Shown here one piece after another: positions 25,101 to 35,000 of a DNA stretch of 64,000 nucleotides. Position numbers and translations under genes: made by a program. The number at the start of each line of letters is the position of its first letter. The first letter of the stretch is position 1. The notes below the pieces were generated by a model. That model saw only the letters and a program-made list of their open reading frames with translations, made no database searches and was not told where the DNA came from. Source of the stretch: Bradysia coprophila (Eukaryota > Arthropoda > Insecta > Diptera > Sciaridae); contig NW_023503616.1 of the NCBI RefSeq assembly GCF_014529535.1, positions 4,526,001 through 4,590,000 of the forward strand, given 5' to 3'.

Positions 25101-26743
25101 CTAGAAGGCAAAGAGGACGTACTGTTCGGAAATTTAAACGAATTGTATTCGTTCCACAATGACATATTTTTGAAGGATTTGGAAAATTGTATATCCACAA
25201 CAGAATTGGTGGCGTTATGCTTTGTACAAAGGGTAGGTTTACCAAACTAAATTTGACTATGCTGTTGGTTAGGTCTACATTTCTATTTTCTGGACTCTAC
25301 CCTATTTCAGCGCGATACATTTTATCGATTGTACTCGTATTATTGTCAAAATATTCCACGATCCGAAAGACTTAGAGAGACATTGGTCGACACACATCTG
25401 TTCCTGCAGGAGTGTCAGAAACGCTTAGGGCATAAATTACCTTTGGCCGCATATCTTCTCAAACCCGTCCAAAGAATTACCAAATATCAGTTGTTGCTCA
25501 AAGATTTGCTGAGATTCACTGACAGTGGTACCTGCGCCAAGGAATTACAAAAGGCCCTGGACTGTATGTTAATTGTACTGAAATGTGTAAACGATTCAAT
25601 GCATCAAATCGCAATCACAGGTTTTCCGGTGAGTATTCCTGACTTAACAATATTTGAGACGTTTTCTCACATAGTATGTTCATCGTCCGTCAGGCCGATC
25701 TCACGCAACAAGGCGAACTTCTGCTCCAAGACTCTTTTCAAGTGTGGACCGAAAGCAAGAAAGATCTCCGATTGCGTTTAAAAACTCAGCAGAGACATAT
25801 CTTTCTGTATCAAAAGGCGATGCTGTTCTGTAAACAAGCTGCTAAAACGGCTCACAGCAAGAGCACTTATCAATTCAAACATCATCTGAAAATGTCGCAA
25901 ATCGGTTTAACTGAGTCCGTGCGTGGAGATTCACGACGGTTCGAGGTGTGGCTACAAGGACGCCAAGAAGTGCATACGTTCCAAGCGCTAACAATTGAAA
26001 TCAAAAACAAGTGGGTGTCTGAAATTAAACGGGTCTTGCTAAACCAATTGGAAGAATTGAAGGGAGAAAAGATCAAGCAGTACGGTCTTCCACATAGGTA
26101 ATTTCGATACAATGCTGCAATTCAAAATTGACGTTGCTGGTATGATAACTTTCCATTTAACAGAACACTGCGACAGACTGTTTCGTGGGATGTACCTATG
26201 TCCGGTGGATCGACACCACAACGTACGAAGAGCTGTGACACAAGCGAAATGAATAATCGATTATCACACATTAGCGATGAGGGCCAATCGGGAATAAGCA
26301 CCGGTGAACACGAAAATCACGAGGGTGGTGCCTGGAGCTCAGATTATTCAAACAGTGAAGACGAATTTACGAGTCATGAGGATGAAGTGTTGCCGGTTCG
26401 TTGTTCTATACCTACACATTTATTTTTTCAACTAAATTTTTGCAATTAATTATGCACGGCAGGGCACTAGATATGTATCGCTGGCAGATTATTGTGGCGT
26501 CGGCCACTCCGAGGTGTCAATAAAAGAAGGTGACACTGTGGAATTATTGAAAGTGGGTTGTGCTGGCTGGTGGTTCGTTAAAGTTTTAGGTACGTAGAAA
26601 TGAAATGAATAAAACAAACGAAACGAACGATGCAATGATGATGTCCCTAAATTCTTTTTTTTATAGATTTTAATGTTGAAGGCTGGGCACCAGCAGCATA
26701 CCTAGAACCAATTAACAAAACATCGTTCAAGATAAACAATTGA
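4184..26743 (+). CDS. GEFmeso: Dbs/GEFmeso-type Rho guanine nucleotide exchange factor, multi-exon (5' part missing)
   Basis: Predicted activator of Rho-family GTPases at membranes. Exons, all joining in phase: 4184-4646, 4709-4799, 4896-5126, 5184-5333, 5388-5503, about 7248-7368, 7430-7580, 7809-7966, 8023-8232, 9156-9335, 22296-22412, 22477-22572, 25047-25232, 25311-25628, 25694-26096, 26164-26395, 26463-26589 and 26667-26743 (TGA). Order of parts: Ser/Gln-rich stretch; Sec14/CRAL-TRIO lipid-binding fold (4460-5230, with IITGGRSREGC and WIQQRI); helical spectrin-like region (5184-9335); DH domain starting RGHVLAELLETERIYV and containing LLKPVQRITKYQLLLK; PH domain (25694-26096); Ser-rich linker; SH3 (LADYCG, WWFVKV, GWAPAAYLEP). 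This order matches vertebrate MCF2L/Dbs and Drosophila GEFmeso (CG30115). The first exon starts mid-protein: an ATG at 4099 is in frame but lies upstream of a good acceptor (TTTCACAG). The 7248 acceptor is chosen by phase. A lipase gene is nested in the 9336-22295 intron. Confidence 0.88.
5627..5775. repeat. Inverted-repeat element (MITE-like) in a RhoGEF intron
   Basis: The left arm (AGCACACGAACAATTTTGCG, continuing through GACAATTATGCTG) is matched in reverse by a right arm containing CAGCATAATTGTCGAT and GCAAAACTGCTGTGTTTTCC. The whole stretch can fold on itself with a short loop near 5690. No convincing target duplication was found. It lies in the 5504-7247 intron, where I see nothing else. 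Confidence 0.5.
8233..9155. other. RhoGEF intron without further features
   Basis: A 923-bp intron bounded by GTAAAATT and an AACAG acceptor. It is AT-rich, with no open frame or repeat that I can support. Confidence 0.6.
9434..10936 (-). CDS. Secreted/lysosomal acid lipase (AB-hydrolase), nested gene, complete
   Basis: Seven exons on the minus strand, all in phase: 10936-10862, 10807-10678, 10614-10202, 10147-9989, 9926-9839, 9779-9637 and 9580-9434 (TAA). Together they encode 384 residues, close to the usual 390-400 of the lipase-3/lysosomal acid lipase family, which hydrolyses triacylglycerols and cholesteryl esters. The first 18-20 residues (MIKFCILFWVTVLAV) form a signal peptide. Family marks follow in order: the VFIMHG oxyanion-hole strand, YDVWLGNARGN, HEIGMYDLPA, the nucleophile elbow GYSQG (usually GHSQG; the Ser is kept), FPASAGYGQMLHYGQI, the acid region FLYGVTD and the catalytic His in WNHLDFIYGKD. 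It sits antisense inside the large RhoGEF intron, with its stop only 98 bp from the RhoGEF exon ending at 9335, so its 3' UTR probably reaches or crosses that exon. Confidence 0.9.
10937..11700. other. Intronic/intergenic stretch upstream of the lipase
   Basis: This would hold the lipase promoter, read on the minus strand. It is AT-rich. I see no clear TATA box and no other gene. Confidence 0.4.
11701..12026 (+). mobile_element. Possible 3' remnant of a non-LTR retrotransposon
   Basis: A short frame (11698-11808) reads MFNAVSDVIDPTLPHNQF, which resembles the C-terminus of non-LTR reverse transcriptase ORFs. It is followed by an untranslated stretch ending in AATAAATGAATGAATGAAT, a typical non-LTR simple-repeat tail. 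The frame is cut upstream by a TGA at 11692, so only a decayed 3' end is left. Weak call, resting on memory of the family's appearance. Confidence 0.3.
12027..19730. other. Long RhoGEF intron without a supported gene
   Basis: About 7.7 kb of AT-rich DNA. One 67-codon frame at 12067-12270 contains LLAFETLGCMGPETKKFIDKL, which vaguely recalls C-terminal tails of retroelement-linked proteins but is too short to call. The 5' untranslated exon(s) of the isoform starting at 19731 should lie here; none could be chosen. Confidence 0.4.
19731..21350 (+). CDS. GEFmeso: Alternative first coding exon of the RhoGEF gene (540 codons)
   Basis: The tandem ATGs at 19731 open a 1,620-nt frame. It ends at a donor (ATCATACAG then GTTTGTG) in phase 0, the same phase as the 9335 donor and the 22296 acceptor. 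Splicing 21350 to 22296 would give an isoform with a long, polar, Lys/Asp/Ser-rich, probably disordered N-terminus and the DH-PH-SH3 core, but without Sec14 and spectrin parts. The exon ends in a Cys-rich patch (CNCQSTQ, YMCVCDIIQ). If not spliced, the frame runs 14 codons further to a stop at 21390-21392. I do not recognise a domain in it. It has no clear 3' UTR of its own, which favours an alternative exon over a separate gene. Confidence 0.62.
21393..22295. other. RhoGEF intron, nothing recognised
   Basis: AT-rich intron between the alternative exon ending at 21350 and the exon at 22296. No repeat or gene is seen. Confidence 0.5.
22655..22810. repeat. Dispersed repeat fragment (GACGAAGCCGAGATCAATAAAC family)
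   Basis: Contains GACGAAGCCGAGATCAATAA followed by ACACACAAAC. Closely related strings occur at 57306-57345 (GAGGCGAAGTCGAGACCAAT) and, reversed, at 31916-31940 (GTCTCGGCTTCGCCTCGAAT). The element ends are not visible here. Confidence 0.4.
23509..24954 (+). CDS. GEFmeso: Second alternative first exon of the RhoGEF, or a nested intronless ORF
   Basis: The first ATG in this frame is at 23509; a stop at 23437 closes it upstream. The frame runs to TAG at 24961-24963. Nine bases earlier, AATTAT then GTAAAT is a usable donor in phase 0, and the next RhoGEF exon (25047) begins in phase 0. Splicing 24954 to 25047 would make a protein with about 482 new polar residues followed by the DH domain minus its first helix, because the exon 22477-22572 encoding RGHVLAELLETERIYV would be skipped. 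Basic and Tyr/Asn-rich; the composition is like the 19731 exon. If the donor is not used, it is a 484-residue stand-alone ORF with no AATAAA nearby. Confidence 0.5.
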
Positions 26744-26766
26744 GTCTAATGTTCTCGGAATTTTTC

Positions 26767-26772
26767 AATAAA
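26767..26772 (+). terminator. Poly(A) signal AATAAA of the RhoGEF
   Basis: AATAAA lies 24 bp after the stop at 26743. A second AATAAA at about 27242-27247 could serve a longer 3' UTR. Confidence 0.45.
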
Positions 26773-29098
26773 CTTTGTTGTACCTAAAAGAAACACTCTC
26801 AACGTCAAATATTTATTAACCTAGTTCTAGGCGATAAGAATTAACAAATTAATGAATTAATTAATAACTTTGGACTGCCATCAATGTTGCAATATTTAAA
26901 TGTAAGTTAACAGAACGTATAGTATTTATTCATTCAACATTTTCATCAATTCGACATCCAAAAAAACATAAAAATTATCATTCAATGGAATCAGAATGGA
27001 GTATTATATGAAGTACATAGAAAACATCGCTCATTACAATCTAATAGAGTTTTTGGTTATGAAAATGTTTTTTTTTTGTATCTCAATCATTGTATTTATT
27101 TAGCGTAGAAATCAAAATTGTTATAGAATCGCTTTGATATGCACACATAAATGTAGTGTCCCAAGGTCCCAAGATAATATTGAAAAAAAAGACAAAATCA
27201 ATCACTAAAGTATTGTTAAAAGTTTGCATTTAAATTATTGAAATAAACATTTCGCTATTTAAAAAAATGTTTCCATTTTTGAAGAACAAGACGTGATAGA
27301 TACCATTCATTGGTGTGGTAGGATCTTTAGTCGTCAGAAAACATTGTTATTTTTATTGAACTATAATTGTTTTATGATCCACAAAAGGTAAAATAAAAAA
27401 GATCTTTCCCAAAAGTGACAACAGTCTACAATAGTGTTAAACCGACATTTATAAGATTGTTATCTTCAGTTGTTTCTTTCTTTGTTTTGTTTAAGTAATC
27501 CGAATATAATTGGTTAGGATTTTCCCTTATAATTTTAAGCCAACATACAATTGTGATTTTCGAAAGCAGAGTTTTCACTGACGATGGTCAACTTACAATC
27601 TTAATCTTGGTCACTTGTGTCAATTGTCAATCCGTTCGTTTTACGTTTTTCGATCAGCTATGTTACATGATTGGGAATGAATAGTTGCGAACAAATTTAA
27701 TTTTTCGAAAATCGACTTTTTTTGTACATTTCCAAGTTGTATAATCTGAAATCGCGATGCCTTTTATGCGAACGTGATTATCTAAACATCAGGTGGACTA
27801 ACGCAAGGTTCGAAATGTAGAAAAGGAAATTTGAAGTTATTTATTGGCACGTTGTAGAATGAACATCAAACAACACAAAACGAACCACTTTCATCAAAAT
27901 TATTGACAACCCGCTCATACAAAGCCTGATTATTGCAAGATGTGTTCGTACTAGAAACATTTTATTGACTTTTTGAGCGTTATCCAAAAATTTTATAAAA
28001 TCTAGATATCTTAGAGACATACCGCAGATCAATTATTTTTTTAATATTTTTAATATTAAAAATAACATGTAAAAAGTGTTGCAACATATTCTGATGAGAC
28101 AAAAAATATCGTCCAGTCAATCCGTCAGGAAAATCAAAAATTTTTATTAATTTTTTTGATTCATTCGATTCGTTGACTTATTTTAAGACAAAAGTTGTTC
28201 AACGATATATGGAAAAAACGCATTTTTAGGTGGCTAAAAGTGAAATCAAAACTCACAACATTTTCTGTTTTAAAAAACGCCGAGACACTGTGTCAACAAA
28301 ATGTATCGACTTTTTTTTAGTACGGCTATGGTATCGCTTTATATTCATGACATTTCAATTTGTATTTGTATACGTGTATTGGTGTTAGCAACTTACTGCC
28401 TGCTGACAGTTTCCTAGACAGCATTAACAAAAATGTCGTTTCGTTTGGTTCGAGAGTGAGAAATAATTTAGAAATGAATTTATAAAAAAATTCGTTCGTT
28501 TTAAATTGTTTCTAATGATGCGAATATTTTTTATTTTGGTTGTAGAACCAAAATAAATTATAAAAAAAATTTCATTTTCCCGACGGATTGAAATTTTAAA
28601 TTGGAAAAGTCAACTATCATTGACTATTTTAGTCATCTGTATTTTAAGTACGTATATGTTACGGGTTATAATTTTTAAGTCAATAACACGTTTCTGGACA
28701 TTATGCACTGCCATTGACGCAGTTTTTGCCTCAAAACAGTTCATATTTTATGCCTATTCGTTAATTACCTTCTTTGTTAGTATTTCTATTTTCTTTTAAA
28801 CACCTGAAGGAAAGAGTTGACCTTTGTTGAGGTTGATGTGTTGATGTAGACATCTAATCCAACAAGACGCCCATCTTGTCTGCTCAGTTTCATTTATTGT
28901 GGGCGGTACCTGAACACCTGACAAATGAAAGATGAAGTGTATTCAATATTAAATAAGTGTCATTTGGTTTTTAAGTGGGGGTGATCCAAGCAAAGCATAC
29001 TTGGGTCCGTAAATGTTTAGTTATCTTGAGACCTTCGTTGTAGTAACAAGTTTTTCTTATCGATAAAAAGTGATACATTTTGAAAAAAAGACTTGAAA
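26773..29098. other. Intergenic region between the RhoGEF and the homeobox gene
   Basis: AT-rich, with a short palindrome around 28041-28063 (TAATATTTTTAATATTAAAAA). The last few hundred bases should hold the homeobox gene's promoter; TAATCC occurs at about 28856 and a GTGATCC at about 28981, but I cannot call regulatory sites with confidence. Confidence 0.4.
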
Positions 29099-32000
29099 AT
29101 GGACCTATTTCAGGAGGAAGAATTATCAATTCCCAACTTTGACTTGCTAATGGTGAGTTAAATTAAAATAAATATTTATCAGAGTTCCTCCCGTTACATA
29201 GGGTTTTTATTTTTAACAACAAAAGAATCATAAAACTTAGTGACATATTTGTGGCCAAGACATTCTTCGAATCGATTTTTTACCATGAAGCCATGATGGC
29301 TCATTTTTGGTCAAATGGAGAAAAATGTAGAACACAACCAGATCTTCATTTTTCTCCATTTGGCAAAAAAATGAGCCATCATGGCTTCATGGTAAAAAAT
29401 CGATTTGAAGAATGTCTTGGCCAGAAATATGTCACTCAATTTTATGGATTTTTCATTTTTTTCTTCTCTCGAAATTCTTTCTTACGCAGAGGCGGTATTT
29501 TGATACAAAGAAGCGTTCAAATTTTTTCCGGTTCAAAAGGTGAAACTTTAGAAGCATTTGTTGTGAAAAACGTTGTGTTTGCCTCGGAAAAAAAGTTTGA
29601 AATTGCATTTTCTCTGGTGACTTGACGCTCCCGCTACTCTATTAAGTCTGGTGGTATAACATCAATTCTACTAACAAGTATCGACAGTACCTGATGAGTA
29701 TATATGTTGAATCTTCAACAGACGATCTGGCTACAAGTCAGATCTTTAGAATTGTGGTTTGGAGCGTCAGAATTAAACGCTTTAATTCGGGCGTGTTGCC
29801 CTTTTCATTTCGATGTTTGTTCTGATCTTTCAATTTTTTGTTACACAAATCAGTGCCAATTCGATTTATAATATTACTTCCATGCCCACTTCGATTCGTC
29901 CTTATTGCGAGATCCAACATCCTCACACTATTTTTATGTCCACAAAAATACCAAATCTCGAACGAATCACATGGAGTCGATGCACCATTTGCTTTATCGT
30001 TGGGCACAATTTTCCTCTTCCATTCCTCGCCCAACAGTATCCATATTTTCGGCGATCCGTCTGCCAATGAACAATTTGATTTTACTGCAAGCGACCGATG
30101 ATAGATGCCGATGAATTATTTGAATCTTCTTCTACCAACGACCAATTCGTGCTGCTGATGACCAATCTCCCCCAATTCTTTTCGTACCAATCCAGTGTTA
30201 ACGATTGTCGTACCAATCCAATGTTGATGATTGTCGTATACCAATCCATGTCAACGATTTTCGTACCAATCCAGTGTTAACCTCCCACATTCGTTAGTTC
30301 AACGACCAATTTCTGCTGCCGATGATCAATTCGATTCGTCTCTTGCCAACGACCATTTGATTTTCTTCAATTCTTGCTCCATTGACCCAATCTGTGCACG
30401 CACTGACATCCTCTTGTGTAGTCCAATTCGAAAGGCCAAGACAAAAATCTACACAAGCCATGAAGTCTTCATGCACAGCCCAATTCGCAGCCAATGAACG
30501 AAACCGACTGATTTTTCTCCAAAACAAAATCGCCCTAAAAGTCCACCCGGGCGCACAAAATGTTGAATCTTCAACAGACGATCTGGCTACCCAGGGCCTA
30601 TTATTTGTGAAATTTTTGCGAAATTTGTGAAATTTTATGAAATTAGCGAAATTTTTGCAAAATTTGTGAAATTTTGCGAAATTTGTGAAATTTTTGCGAA
30701 ATTCGCGAAATTTTTGCGAAATTTGTGAAATTTTACGAAATTTGCGAAATTTTTGCGAAATTTGTGAAACTTTGCGAAATTTGTGAAATTTTTGTGAAAT
30801 TCGCGAAATTTTTGTGAAATTTGTGAAATTTTATGAAATTTTGATAGAATCATACCAAAATCGGCGAATCTATTAAACGAGAAAAAATACAGTAAATGCA
30901 AAATGATCAATAGTAATTTAGAAAATAGTATTTAAATCTGAAAAAAAAAACTATTTTGAGACACGTATGAAGTATACTGAGCTTATTTGTGTTGTTGAAG
31001 GTTGACTAAGGGAAAGATAGATATTGATAATGCCTATGAAGCCAAATGAGCTTCCCATATAATCTAGCCCTGATATGGTCTGACTCACGAAACTTTGTTT
31101 CAATCGTTCCTGCTCTATGCGGAAGGCTTAAGACCAACCTAAAAAATTTATTATTGTAACAATTTTCCACAAATATTATCAACATTGCATACTGAAAAAT
31201 ATCTTCAAAATCTGCCCAAATATGCAATATTGTGGTGACATTGTTGTGACATATCCATTGTTCTCAAGACATATTGACAAGTACTTTTGTCTAAGAAGCC
31301 GATCATTTCCAGGCACTTTTATTGGGTCACACCGATTTTTTCAACTTTACCGTTAGATGTATTTTTCTTTGATATTAAATATTAATGTGTCCTCAAAAAT
31401 CGATTTTATTTGAAATTTGGAATGATTTATGCAAATGTACAATATTTTTTACTCTAAAACCCAAAGTTTTCAACAATTTACTTTTTCGATAACGACATAG
31501 ATTAAATTCTCTCTTGTTTCGATCTTAAGAGTTGACCGGTAGCCTCCGTTGCGGGAAAATTTGCATGTCCGAAAGCTGAAACTGTAGAACCGCGAGTTTC
31601 GCTCCAGAGAAAATATTGTTAAACTAATGAACAAGTCATGAAAACGGAAAAAATTCAGAATGTAAAGTGTCTTTACTTGCAAAGGCCTCGGAAAACGAGT
31701 TTTAACGCTAGTGTCCGTGAAGGAAAACGAGTTTACCAATGGGAAGTGAGGGCTACATGCGAAAATACCTAAAATCAATCGTCCAAAACAGCTGGGAAAT
31801 TTTTATTTTGACTTGTGACATTACTCCCAACTAGCATGTAACCGACATTTTCGTGTGTCAAGCACATCCTTCGATTCCATTACATAACTCGAGATCAAAA
31901 TGTAAAGTCTAGTTTTCGTGTGTCTCGGCTTCGCCTCGAATCAACCAAATCAGATAAAAAATCTACTTTTCATCGTTTCACGCAAAATCTTTTTTATTCA

Positions 32001-35000
32001 AAAAATAAGTTTGGCAGTTCATAAAATACTATTTCATCTGACTTCAACTTTGCTTATTCTGTTGGAATATGCACTTGATATAATTCTATCTAGTGATAGA
32101 CAAGTAGTCTAAATGGATCACAAGGTCTAAGTGGCCTTAGTTAAGAGCAAAATGTTGTTAGTTACTTTTCAATAAACAGCCGAAAGGCAAAGTCGTGATT
32201 TATTGGAGGTCCGGATACAAGCTCTTATCCGAAATATCCTGAAGCCAGTCCATACCTTCCGACATATTCACCGTCGTATACACATAATACGAGTCTTATT
32301 TTATGTCTTCTGCTGTTCTCGAGGTTCATTGCGAAAGATTTGATTTTTTAATTCGTTTCGTGAAATTTGTGAAATTTTTGCGAAATTTGTGAAATTTTCA
32401 CGAATTTTGTGAAATTTTGCGAAATTCGCGAAATTTTTGAGAAATTTGTGAAATTTTGCGAAATTCGCGAAATTTTTGCGAAATTTTGTGAAATTTTGCG
32501 AAATTTGTGAAATTTTGCGAAATTTGTGAAATTTTCGCGAAATTTGCGAAATTGAATTTCACAAATTTCACAAATAATAGGCCCTGGCTACCAGTCAGAT
32601 CTTTAGAATTGGGGACTTTGGGGCAGAGAATTAAACACTTTAATTCGGGCGTGTTTCCATTTTCATTTCGATGTTTGTTCTGATCTTTCAACTTTTTTTT
32701 ACACAAATCAGTGCCAATTCAATTTATCATATTACTTACATGCCCACTTTGATTCGTCCTTATTGCGAGTTCGAGATCCATCAATATAACTTGAATGAAT
32801 GGGATATAAAATAGTTATTTGTTTACCGAAGGGAGAAAATAAGAAAATTTCACAAAAGCGATGTTGGAATTTCCTCCAGAAGAACGTTTTTCATATTTGC
32901 GACGCACGATGTTTACCGTTTTGCTACACGCAACGAAAACCATCAATTCGCCATACCATTTTTAAACGGAGTGATTATTTGCACCCGAATACTATTTGCA
33001 CCCGAATTATTAATACTCTCGAAAATCATTAAAAAATCATTGTTCGCAAGCCGTATGAATTACATTATCGAAAATGCTTTTCGCACAATTCGCCACAAAT
33101 TATGTTAGGAAGTAGTTTAATTTGTTCCAACTGAATTCATCCTTCTACAAACTAAGTAAGGACAGGGTCATAGCTAGAGGCAAACTTCAGGGTGGGCAAT
33201 GTCCATATGAAAAAAATAGACTTACAATCAAGGCTGTATACTTTGGGGAGGTCACGCAGATCGCCATTTTATTAGATACGCGGGAGTTCACCAAAATTGA
33301 ATTTGTATGGCGTGGTGAATTTTTTGTATGAAACGTGGTGTGTAACCCGCGTATCTGCATCTGCGTGACCTCCCCAAAGTATACAGCCTTGCTTACAATA
33401 CGTATATGTGGCATGTGACACAAGTTCAAAAGTTTGTAATATATGAAAAGCGAGGGGACTTTTCATGAAATTTCGATCAGCTTGAGTTGTAATGCCAATT
33501 TTTTTAATGTCGCGCCACCATTTTTTTTTTAAATTTAAGACACTAGAATGCTGAAGCAACCATCCTGCAGTTGTAGGAAATGGGTGAGATACTTCGTAAT
33601 TTCAAATATCGACAATTTCTTATCGAGTAGTAAACTCATAATAATTAAAACATAAACTATCCTTCAGGCTCACAAATAAATTTAAAAAAAATATGTCTCT
33701 CATAATTGTATGTCTAACTTCGCCTTAAGAGCAAAAATGTTAGTACATATCACAATTTTCACGATCGGATCACATCGGGTAAGGTATCAATCTACAGCTT
33801 AGCGTTCAAGGAAGAATAAATACAAAATTTTACTATCAAAAGTTATGATACGAATTACCCAGAGCGACTTCAGTTTCAGGGGGTTACGATTTCTGCACTA
33901 ACCTTCGAATAATTAATGTCATAGCGCCTTGGTCACCTTGGTGACCATTAAATGAAACTTGAGCAATTCCGATATACCAATCTTTAATTTACAATTGCTG
34001 CTCATTACCTACGGGAATTAAATAAAAAGGTCGGATAACCTCAACTTTTTTTCATGAAATGTTAGCCGTTTTTCAGAAAGTACTTTTCAACTGTTTGTAG
34101 ACTGTCTCATGCATGTGTGGTACGGTTTTTTTGATATGCTAAGCTGATGTAAGTATAGCCAGTTCTCTCAGCTTTCGATTGATACCATACTTGCCATATA
34201 AGTTTGAAAAAATTAGCAGCTACTGTCTCTACTGCAGGGCCGTATCTAGATGGGGCGCAGGGGGGCGGCGCCCCTCCTAGCGAAGTCATTTTTTCAATTT
34301 TTTTTAATTTTTCCCATACAAAATAATTTTTTTGGACCTTACTCCCCCCCTAGCGCACTCAGATTTTGAAGTCTGGCTACGGCCCTGCCCTACTGTGTGG
34401 TACAAAAAATGAAGAGTGAGAGACATTTTTATTTTGTACAATTGAAGTAAAACTTTTTTTTGTTATTCTTTCATCTTGTTTCTGTTAAATAATAAAAAAA
34501 AAAACAAAAAAAAATTTGCTCCAAAAATCACTCATTTTTTATACCACACAGTAGAGACAGTAGCTGCTAATTTTTTCAAACTTATATGGCATGTATGGTA
34601 TCAATCGAACGCTGAGAGCACTGGCTATACTTACGTTAGCTTAGCATATCAAAAAACGTCCTATAAATGCATGAGACAGTCTACAAACAGTTAAATATTA
34701 CTTTCTGAAAAACGGCTCGGTGATTTTTTTTATTTTTGATGTATATTATCTACACTCAACCCATGCTAACATTTCATGAAAAAAAAGTTGAGGTTATCCG
34801 ACCTTTTTATTTAAATTTGGTTCAGCCCCACCGTGAAAGGTTGGTAAAATTCATCAATTTCAAAATGTATGAAATCCATTTCTTCATCAAATTTCTACAA
34901 ATTTCCAAGTTTTGAAATTTAATATCTCGGCCAAATCTTAACCTTATGAGGCGTGTAATAGCTCGTTGAACTCGTATGGACGCCCAGAATACGAATAAAA

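Noticed and set aside
29251..29625. 124-codon ORF in the homeobox intron
   Set aside because: It runs through both arms of a perfect hairpin and has no family resemblance.
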